Positions 55,420 to 64,000 of a stretch of DNA of 64,000 bases are shown here, piece after piece; the stretch's first letter is position 1; the number at the start of each line of letters is the position of its first letter. Source of the DNA: Pilatotrama ljubarskyi (lineage: Eukaryota; Basidiomycota; Agaricomycetes; Polyporales; Polyporaceae); contig MU277693.1 of assembly GCA_022385805.1 (NCBI GenBank), forward strand, positions 1-64,000, given 5' to 3'. The notes below the pieces were generated by a model, which was not told the DNA's origin, made no database searches, and worked only from the letters and a program-made list of their open reading frames with translations. The translations under genes were made by a program, and so were the position numbers.

Positions 55420-55660
55420 CAAGTATCTATGACGGACGCCCTTGCCCTCCATTGTCTGTGTCTCTGCTCTCCAGACTTGAAATTTGCGCGATCCTTCCTG
55501 CACACGGTCCCTGGTTGCTCTTCCTGGACTATGGCGCCGCTCAAACTCGTGTTCGAACATGTCGCTCGATTCCTGTCTCCTATGCATACATCCATACATA
55601 CAACTGTCTCTCTGTCAAAGACCGTGTCCGAATGCAAAGCGCTGCATATCCGCCTCCATA

Positions 55661-57536
55661 CTAGCGCATGAACCTCGCGATCAAGTTCTCGAAGTCTGCC
55701 TCCTTCCAGCGCTTTTCTGTGACTCGCAAGATGTCAGGGAACCACTCCTCAATCTCGTCCTCCCTATCCAAGAGCATATGCGCCAGCGCCTTCCCGCTCA
55801 TCCACGCATGAACCATCCCTTCGCCCGTGTACCCAGCTGAGATCCACTCGCCTGGAGCGGCGAGGTGCGCCTTTGCGTCTCCAATTTTCTCGCCGTTCTG
55901 ATGGGCTTGGGAACCGAGCGCGACAGACTGCTTCGACGGCGTCCGTCCCGAGAGCTTCTCAGGTAATCGCCCGACCCAGGGCAGTAGGTCCGCCGAGATG
56001 CCCAAGATCCCGCTCCATTGTGCCTTCGTCCTACCTGCGCCCCAGCGCGGTGCACCCTCTCCGCCCTCTCGCGGTTCCTCTCCATGCACCTGCGCCTCAC
56101 CTCCCCAGTTCCCCAACCCAAAGTACTGCGGCAGTGCACCTGCCAGGTAGCTCTGGCTCGCATGATTGACCGTCCCATCGTCCGCGATACCAATCTCCGG
56201 CAAGCCATCATCGCACGCCTGCGCCCAACCGCCTCCGAACATGAGCTCGCGCTCGCCCTGGGGCAGCTGCGTGAGGTAGTCGTACCCCGCCGTCCCGCGG
56301 TAGAAGACGAAGGAGCGGCCGCCCGAGAGCGTGGACGCGTGCAGCGCCGTTCCTGGGCGCTGCGCGGACATCGCGCCCCGCGCGGGCGCGATTTTGGCGC
56401 GGAGCGCGGGGAGGAGGTGGGAGCACCATCCGTTGGTCGCGTGCACGACGTGGGGAGTGCGGAGCGTGCCGCGCGGTGTTATGACGGTGTATAATCCTTC
56501 GGCGCTGGCGATGGAAGTACAGGGAGTGTGTGTGAAGATCTGGAGACTGAGGAAGCCGAGAAGTTGTCACTCGACCTGCTACAGGAGCGCAACAATGCAT
56601 ACACACTTACGCGTCAGGATGGCGGGCAAGCAAAATGGATAACAACGAGGTCACGAAGCGATACGGGTGCATCGCGCCTCCGGCGTTGGAGATACAGCCC
56701 AACGTTTGGTCCGAAAGGTGGTATTTCTGTTCGCGAGATAGCGGTGAGTCTCATGAGATAAGAGGTAGCGCGACCCAGGCTCCGTATCATGCATAACCGC
56801 ATCTTCGAACTGATATGCGGTATTCACACGAAGAACCATTGCGGCCTGACTTACCCTTATCGCCTCCTCGCGCTCGTAGCAGGCAAAACTGCTAGACTCT
56901 GCAGGCATCGCAGCGCGCCATTTGGCGAGATTCTCTTTGGAGGCGGCGAATGCCTTGGGGCACGTGAACACGTCGAGGTGTTCAGTCTCGCGGCACTGGG
57001 ACTCGCTGAGGATGCCCTCTTCGGTAGCGATCCGTAAGAGCTCGGTAAGGTGCGCACGTCGAAAGGCGATCATGACCTTCGCGACGTGCACACCGTACTT
57101 CTCCTCCAGCTCGTTGTAATCGTGGTAAAGCGGCGGGTTTATGTGCCCACCGTTCCTACGGGTCAGGACGAGATGAGCGTCTTGCATCCAAAGTGAAGCC
57201 CAGGTTAGAGATACACCTGCCGGTGGCTCCCGAGCAGACATCTCGGGCTTCAAGCATGACAATCTTGGGTTGACTTTCATGCCTCAGGATATTGTAGGCG
57301 ACAGAAGTACCCGTAATGCCTGAGCCGACAATGACAACGTCAGCATAGTCCGGCAGGTCTTTCGCTCCCGGAGTCGAGGGGAGCGATGCCGGCGGGACAG
57401 TCCACAAGGGGAGCGTAGGGTTCGGGATGGGCAAGCCTGGAGAAGTCTGAAGGCGCTTGTTCAGTACATCGTATGTTTTCTTGAGTTCTGCGACGGCCTG
57501 GAGGATAAGCTGCGCCTTGCTAACAACGGTACCCAT
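55661..57536 (-). CDS. FAD-dependent oxidoreductase, DAO family
   Basis: The protein of about 500 residues starts MGTVVSKAQLILQAVAELKK. The FAD-binding Rossmann motif YADVVIVGSGITGTSVAYNI (GxGxxG) is followed by the Glu in MLEARDVCSGATGRNGGH. The DAO-type substrate domain includes FYRGTAGYDYLTQLPQGERE and the C-terminal FAD-binding ISAGYTGEGMVHAWMSGKAL. These features fit the glycine/D-amino-acid oxidase-like family. The substrate cannot be told from sequence. Three or four exons are present, one splitting the GATGR|NGGH segment. It has no clear signal peptide. Confidence 0.87.
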
Positions 57537-58314
57537 GGTGCAAGACGAGGAACAAGTTGAGAGTCTACATGAAACTCGCCCGCCCTGTCCGCGCCGCCAC
57601 CCGGACGGACAACCTTCGCGGCGCTTCAAAACGCTTCTCCGACGTTCGCGGTTGCAAATGTGAGGGGGCGAATCTCAGCGGAGTCTTCTCCGATTCATCC
57701 GACCGTGGGAAGTCCATGTAACCCTGAGCGTCGTAAGGAGGTGAGGAAGGAGCAGGACAGGCTCAGGCTGGGCCACGCTTGAAGGTCAGAGATTACTTCT
57801 GACCGGGAACTACGTGGATAAGGTATATGGAGTGCGGCCAATGTCCTTGTGATTCCTCGCCAGGATTCTGATAGAGGGCCTCACGGTCTAACCATCTGCC
57901 TTCTCAACTTGAAGAGACTTAACGTCAGTAAACATGGGCGCAACTTCGGTGTCATGGTACTTAAGTAGCCTGATCGAGAACATGACGTGCTAACCAGATC
58001 AATTGTACAACAGTTGACGGGGTTTCCCTGACTCGGTTTCCAACGGCGAAAAGTGTCGGAGGGATTATCCACGAAGACAAGTGGGATCCGAGCTGTGATG
58101 TGTGGAAAGAAGGGATTCAAAAAAGAGAACACGAAGTTGAGAGTCAAGGAAGACGAAGCCTAGGAGTTGGTGTAAAGGAGGCAGAACCGTCCTGTAGTAT
58201 TAGGAAGCGGACAATCGGGTCAAAGATCCAGCTCCGCGACCACGGCTGGGCGTATGCAAGATTCTCGTATCTGTCCATCAGGCATCGCCTGCAACCAGCC
58301 ATCCGCAACTCCGT
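57537..58314. other. 780-base spacer, no feature seen
   Basis: Between the start of the oxidoreductase gene and the 3' end of the F-box-like gene. Only short ORFs without motifs. Confidence 0.4.
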
Positions 58315-59736
58315 CTATTTCACGTAGTACATCACGAGAAAGTGAGGATCGTGTAATTGCATCGTGCGCAACAAACACTCACTGCGGAGCTCCCACATGT
58401 ACACCCTGAGTTCTCGATATTGAGTATGGAGAGGAAGTCGGTCTTCGAGATATGTTGTGAGAGGCGGAAGAAGGGCGCGGTATGTCGCTTGCACACCGCT
58501 TGCTTTCTCTAGCAATCTGCTATCGGTCTCTACGGGGAAAAGGGGAAGCATAAAGCAGATCGAGAGCGAAGCTACCGAGGGGTGATGATTGTGGAGGGCA
58601 TCGTCCACTTTGCTGACATCTCCTAGTTCCGGCAGGAGATTATCCACAGCCCTCGCGTCCGGAGGAACAGCTAGACATAAGACGACATGTTTGAGGCATG
58701 AAGTCTTGACGCTGCGCAGCCAAGCCGAGAGATACGACAGCAGCCTTTCCTCGCTCTTGGATCTAGACCACGGCTCAAGGTACAAGCAGATGATCCGTAA
58801 CTTGCGGAACCAGAGTTGGGGGGCAGGCTCTAATGCACAGATACGCAACATGGCATCCATTAGCACCCTGACGAGTCTCCAGAAACGCTAAGCAGACTTA
58901 CCAGGGTCTAAATCAGACGGCCATGCATAACCGGCCCAGTCTATGACCTCAACGGTTGCCGCAAAAGCATTGAATGTTTCCCGTGTCAGGGGGTTTTGTA
59001 GAGAGTGCTGAAAATGCGTCAGATTAGCGCGAACACAGCGATGCATTTTAAATAAAAGGAAACGCACACCACACCCGCGGCAGTAGTCACTGCTGAGATA
59101 TCTGACTTTGGGTAGAAGCCGTACTTGGTAGGGGTCTGGGTAGAGTTCTGACGGCTTCGGGTGGGCCAGGGACCGACCGCGGAGTGACAAACGACTGAGT
59201 CGAGGAAAAGCGGCCAGATACCTGGCTACTTCAGAGAAGCGGAGAGGGCCGTCCCACCGCAAGGTGAGTTCGGCGACGTTACCGAATGCTCGAAAGAGTG
59301 TCCTGCAGAGGCGGGGCACTGATAAGTCCGCGTAGGAGTTGAAACACAAGATGCGCAGTTGAGGTAGCTTCCCTGCTAGCAAAGCAGGCCAGGAGTACCA
59401 ACCAATATGGCTGTGGTCCGACACATGCCACTGCACGACCTCGAGCTCCACGACCAGATCACGGAATGCATGGTCTGCATCCAAGGTGGCAATAAGACGA
59501 CTAAGAGTGTCCTGCTTGGTAGCGGACGTGATTGTGAGTTTTCGATAGAGGCAGATGCGGCTGATTGATAGCCATGCTCTGCATGTGAGAGCGCAGGCAC
59601 AAAGCACTGGAGCAGTCTCGCAGGAGATCTGGTGAGGATACCAATCCGGTTCCACTGGTGCCGGCACGATGATGGAGGCGTAGAGGACGATCCGCTCGTA
59701 TATCTCCGTCGGAAATGCTGAGGAGTGGGCCTTCAT
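58315..59736 (-). CDS. F-box-like hypothetical protein
   Basis: Exon 1 (59736 to about 58,920) encodes about 280 residues starting MKAHSSAFPTEIYERIVLYA, an F-box-like helix start. CALTCRAWLSISRICLYRKL follows, typical of the F-box end in basidiomycete leucine-rich F-box proteins. Repeats of LRxLxL-type segments follow. A second open frame (to 58315) begins near LMDAMLRICALEPAPQLWFR and ends LVMYYVK. The join is unclear: the strong donor GTAAGT near 58,911 does not put the second part in frame, so either another intron or a frameshift exists. Such genes are numerous and variable in basidiomycetes; function is unknown. Confidence 0.5.
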
Positions 59737-59938
59737 CGCTACTAAGCCGGGTCAGTGACGAAGAGCAGCAGACAAGTGGCCTGGGACGGGAGCTGTTGAC
59801 GGTCACGTTGTGTTGCTGTGTGATGAGTGCGATGCTTTGGATCTCAGATCTCGATCTTATCGCTTCCTCCCCGATCGTTTTCGCGCACCGGGCGCCTAAT
59901 CTCCCCCACTGCGCGTCCATCTCCTTGATATTCAGAAA
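59737..59938. promoter_or_regulatory. Divergent promoter, F-box-like / BCP1
   Basis: About 202 bases between the two divergent starts; presumed shared promoter region. Confidence 0.4.
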
Positions 59939-61045
59939 ATGGCGAAGCGCAAGCAGCAGACGGAGAACGATCCCTCCGACGACAACGAGTCCGACTCGGA
60001 ACGCGTAGGCTTCATGTTATTTTCTCTCGTGCCTCTCGCGCTGACCGGGTCTGCCAGTAGAGCCTCGTCGACGTCGACTTCGAGTTCTTCGACCCCAACC
60101 CGGACATCGACTTCCTCGCCCTCAAACGCCTCATCACCCAGCTCTTCCAGGCAGATGCCCAGCTGCTCCCCGTGCACGACCTCGCCGACCTCATCCTCGC
60201 CCAGCCCCTCGTCGGCTCAACCGTAAAATGCGACGGCCGCGAGAGCGACCCGTTCGCCTTCCTGAGCGTCCTCAACTTGCACGTACATAAGGTGCGTACA
60301 CTCTCCACTTTAGCTCGTGGCTCGTACTCACCATACTCCATCGACGACCAGGACCGGCCATCCATCAAGGCCCTCACCTCCTACGTCCTCGAAAAGTCCT
60401 CCGCCGACCCCGCCCTCCACTCCAAGCTCCAGTCCCTCCTCGGCCCCTCCGCACTCTCCTCCAACCAGAACCACGTCGGCTTCGTCTTCTCCGAACGCCT
60501 CATCAACATGCCCGTCCAGATCATGCCCCACATGTACCGCATGCTCGCAGACGAGATCCAGTGGGCCCTCGACGATGTGCGTCCCCTCTTCCTCTTCTTC
60601 CCGGGCCCTTGCGCAGGCTCTGATCGAATATCCCGCAGAACGAGCCGTACGACTTCACGCACCTCCTTCTCATCTCCCGCGTCTACCGCCTAACCGCAGA
60701 AGAGGCCGCCGAGCTGCAAGCCTCCGCACCCCGCACGAAGCGCCAAAAGCAGTCCGAGCCTCCCCAGGGTGCCGGCGTGTATCCCTTCCACCCCGAGGAC
60801 GACATCATCCGCAGAGTACGTTTCCCCTTATCGTACCTCATCACGCTCACGGAGTCCAGATATTGATGTGCCCGCGCTCGCAGTTCGCTACGCACTCCCT
60901 CGACTACACCTTCACGCACGCGCAACCCAGGGAGAAGGAGGACGCGTTCGGGCTCGACACCGGCGGCCGCATGATGCTCATCCCCGCCGATCGCCTGCGC
61001 GACGTCGCAGCCGCCCTGGCGCAAGCGTTCCCGCAACCCTCATAG
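59939..61045 (+). CDS. BCP1: Bcp1/BCCIP family protein
   Basis: Five or six exons encode about 290 residues. An acidic start (MAKRKQQTENDPSDDNESDS) precedes SLVDVDFEFFDPNPDIDFLA, the Bcp1/BCCIP signature. Further conserved segments are LFQADAQLLPVHDLADLILA, VGSTVKCDGRESDPFAFLSV, NHVGFVFSERLINMPVQIMP, PYDFTHLLLISRVYR and HPEDDIIRRY. Yeast Bcp1 is nuclear, supports export of the kinase Mss4 and acts as chaperone for ribosomal protein Rpl23; BCCIP is the animal relative. Length is normal. Confidence 0.9.
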
Positions 61046-61361
61046 CCTACTGTACTCTTCTGTCAATGTAACTCAATCTACCGAGTTCCATCTTCAGGGA
61101 ATCTATGTTTTACGGCTCTGCCTAATCGCTGAACGCCAACGCTGGGAAAGAAAAGAGCAAATAGCAAGTGCATTATACACAGGAAGTAAAGGTATCTACC
61201 GAGCCACAACACACAACAGAGTATACGAAGGTCATAAAACCGGCCGAATCCGTTCCTTCCACTCCCACCAACCCGCCAAACCAACCCTACCCATTCATTC
61301 GCCGCATCGCAGCCATGCTTATCTCACAGTGTACACACCCTCCACGCTTAGCCGCGGCACT
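61046..61361. other. Convergent spacer, BCP1 / VPS35
   Basis: About 316 bases between the 3' ends; no feature seen beyond presumed UTRs. Confidence 0.4.
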
Positions 61362-64000
61362 TCACCGCGTCGGAATGCCCATCTTGAGAGTGGCGCCAAC
61401 GACATCCACATCGTCCCATCGCGACTCAGCCTCGCCGCCCTCGGCTGCAGCGGCGGCGGCGGCCTTCTTCGACAGGATATACAGCAGCGTGTTGCGGAAG
61501 TGGCGCGTGATCATCTCTGGGGTCTGCACGCCCTCGAGCAGACCCGGCGGCGCGCGCTGCGACGGGTGCACGTCCGGCGACGCGATGTTGTCGATCGACG
61601 CGGTGATGAGCTCCACCAGGCTGTTGACGAACTTAGGAGCGACCTAGAAACGAGATGTCAGAAATGACCACTCCGCAGCCTAGAAGACTCGGCTTACTGC
61701 TGGGGCGCCGCGGTCGAGGTAATAGAGATATTGGTCGAGCGTGTCGCAATAGAGCTGGATGGTGATGATCTCCTCCGTTGCAGAGTTGGCGATACGGAGA
61801 GCCTTCTGCAGGCATTCCAGGACGCGCTTGCTATCCTGAAGAGGATACTGCACTCGCCCATCAGCGTGTACTGCGAGCTAAACTCCGCCGGAGACGTACC
61901 GATTTCGCGCCCTCCCCATCCTCCTCTGCGCCGTCCTTCTCAGCCTCCTTCGGAGCTTCCACCTGCTCCTCCTCCGCCGGGACGTCCTGCCACCACAAGT
62001 GGCTTGCCAAGTTCACCGCGCTTGCCTGGTGAGGCTTCTTGAGCAGCTTCGCGCCGTGCAGCGCAGCCTTCGTGATGAGCGTGTCATAATTGTCCTCGCT
62101 GAACACGCGCGCGCCTTGCAGCGTGCCGATGATGAGCGTGATCGCCTGCAGCTGCGCGCGGCTCTCCGAGATGCTCTCCTCGTACACGCTGAACGCATCG
62201 ACGTACATGTCGTACGTCAGGTTTTCGAACCCACACTCGTCCGCTATCTGCGCCGCGAGCAGGAAAAGCCGCAGCGCGATCGACGGAGCGTCGACAGTGG
62301 TGGACAGGATGGAGTTGAGCTGGCGCACGAACTTGAGGATCGTAGACACCTTCGACTGCCAGTCCTCCTCCTGCCACGCGGAATAAGGTCAACTAGATAG
62401 GTACCGCAGGCTTTACAGACGTACCAGGTGCTCGCGGTTGTGATACCTTCTGCACAGCTTGATCGCTGAGGTGATGAGCGCAGGGTAAGTGAACCGCATC
62501 CTCTCGCCGCCAGTCTCAAAGTGGCGCCGTGCGGTTTGTAGAATCTGCACACGGTCAGACTACTTGAGACTGGTACATCGCCGAGTGTTCACTAACCTCG
62601 AACTGCGTATCCAGGTTCTCCGAGCGGAACAAGTGCACCATTCTCGCGACCCATCCCTGCTCCTCCGCGAGCTCTTCTCGCTCGTGGTGATAGGGTCCTC
62701 TTCTGGGATCCTTGACGTGGACAGGCGCACCATGCGCTCCTGGACCGGTGACTGCATCTGCTTGATCGCGGATGAGAACATGACACAGCTCAAGGATGCC
62801 GTTGACGTCTTCTGGGGTCTCGATGACGGTCTCGTTCTTCAGCACAGAAGAGATAAGGGAGTGAGACAGGGTACGTCGTGTGGAGTAGGGCTGCTGGTTG
62901 AGGAGTGCCGAGTATTGTTGCAGTGCAAGGAGAGTCAAAACAGACTGGTAGGAATTGATCGGTGCGAGGAGCAGGGCTTGGAGGTTGGCAGTTGTCTGTG
63001 GAGAGTGGAGATCGGGGCTACAGGACGGTCAGCCATGGAGTCTTCTCTGGAAGATGATCCGGGCTGCTCACCTATCAGTGAACTCCTTGATTTTCTCCGC
63101 TGCAAAGCCGAGGATCTGGTCAACGTATTCCAGCCGGTCCGGGTAGCAACTCAGCGAGAGGTTCGTCAAGGATACCAACAACGCAGTGATGTCCTGTATC
63201 GAGAGGTCCGGGCGAGCCTTCACGGGGACATTTTAGCAGCGCAAAGTGTAAATGCTAACGGACCTCCCACCTTGATGAGCTCGACCACTTGATGCCAGAA
63301 CACCTCGAACAGCTTCACGTTCTCCGGGATGCCTCTGAACTTACGGACCTGCTCCGGCTCGCCCTCCTTCTCTTTCCCCTTCCCATTCTTCTCGTCCCCG
63401 CCTTCCGCAGTGCCATTCTCAGTCGGCGCAATCGATTCCGGCTTCTCGCTAGCGACAGGACTGGTCGGTGTCGAACCCCACTCATGGCTGACCGCGGTAA
63501 CGGACTCGTTCGTCACGGCCGCCTGGCTGTTGCTTTGACGCAGACGCGCTTGCTTGACCTTCTCTGCCAGCCGTCGTGCCGCGGCCTCCTCTTGCCGCTT
63601 CGTCTCCTCCGGGTCCTCGTTTTCTGCCTCCCGCGCCGCGTATGCAGCGAGGCGGTCAATGAGCGCAATGACAATCTGCTTGATGTTCACTTTCGGATGG
63701 AGCTGAGCGGTAGCGGAGAGGAAGGGACCAAGAGTGTAGAGGTGAAATTCGTCGGTGAAGACCTACAATGCATGAATGAGGAAGACACGACGCCAGCACG
63801 TTATGCGACTTTACGCACCTGGATGACCACCTCCATGAGATACTCCTGCGCGATGACGTCCTTGCACACCACAATCTGCTGGAGGATGCTCGGAAGGATG
63901 AACCTCTGGTACATGTCCAAATCGACGCCGTCCAGTTGACTGAGCCGGACGAGGTTGGTCCCGACCAATATCCGCAACTCCTTTCTCTCCATTTCGCGTT
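61362..64000 (-). CDS. VPS35: Retromer subunit Vps35, C-terminal part
   Basis: The right edge of the window cuts the N terminus. The visible part follows the helical alpha-solenoid of Vps35: [80 protein letters not shown], then [20 protein letters not shown] and [19 protein letters not shown]. The C terminus ends [12 protein letters not shown]. Vps35 is the scaffold of the retromer coat, which recycles cargo from endosomes to the Golgi. Two low-complexity inserts, about 70 residues with [18 protein letters not shown] and one acidic [12 protein letters not shown], are lineage additions. About seven exons are visible. Confidence 0.92.

Overview
The window is nuclear DNA of a filamentous fungus, most likely a basidiomycete of the Agaricomycetes. 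The genes are GC-rich and packed on both strands. They carry many introns of about 40-80 bases with GT..AG ends, and they encode typical fungal proteins (Get2, Rpa12, Yop1, a Dbf2/Sid2-type kinase, Msh4, Psd1, Vps35). A cytoplasmic dynein heavy chain that stops after its tail region also points to the Agaricomycetes, where I recall this protein being encoded by two genes. No genus can be named from sequence alone.

Region 1 (1 to about 11,830) is a transposon graveyard with no intact gene. It holds a Ty3/gypsy reverse-transcriptase fragment, a 1.1-kb element with about 240-bp inverted arms, several LTRs, and a family of about 430-bp MITEs whose ends read TATTACC and contain TCACGTGA. Two solo LTRs keep 5-bp target duplications. 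The elements are stacked: one MITE is split by a second MITE, which is split by a solo LTR. Older copies have lost CpG by C-to-T change (read as CA/TG), while younger copies keep it. The text switches to CpG-rich gene DNA near 11,830.

Region 2 (about 12,160-31,800): mitochondrial ribosomal L51/S25/CI-B8 protein (+), Get2 (-), HAUS1-like augmin subunit (+), ArfGAP (+), leukotriene A4 hydrolase-type aminopeptidase (-), RNA polymerase I subunit Rpa12 (+), a small ATP-synthase-subunit-k-like membrane protein (-), Yop1/REEP (+), an UNC93-like transporter (+), a tRNA-like relic, Rtf2 (-), Med21 (+) and a Dbf2/Sid2 kinase (+).

Region 3 (31,800-64,000): a doubtful low-complexity ORF (+), dynein heavy chain tail (-), branched-chain E2 acyltransferase (+), Mam3/CNNM-type membrane protein (-), Trm2 tRNA methyltransferase (+), mitochondrial phosphatidylserine decarboxylase (-), a serine-rich single-pass membrane protein (-), Swc2/YL1/Vps72 (+), Msh4 (+), a DAO-family FAD oxidoreductase (-), an F-box-like protein (-), Bcp1/BCCIP (+) and Vps35 (-, cut by the right edge).

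The genes are mostly housekeeping and do not form a pathway cluster. Several are arranged head-to-head with short shared upstream regions. I found no convincing new biological system. The most notable observations are the nested-repeat history, the CpG decay, the one-half dynein gene, a tRNA-like gene without an anticodon arm, and an Asp-to-Glu change in the E2 active-site motif. Exon joins were worked out by eye from splice signals and reading frame.
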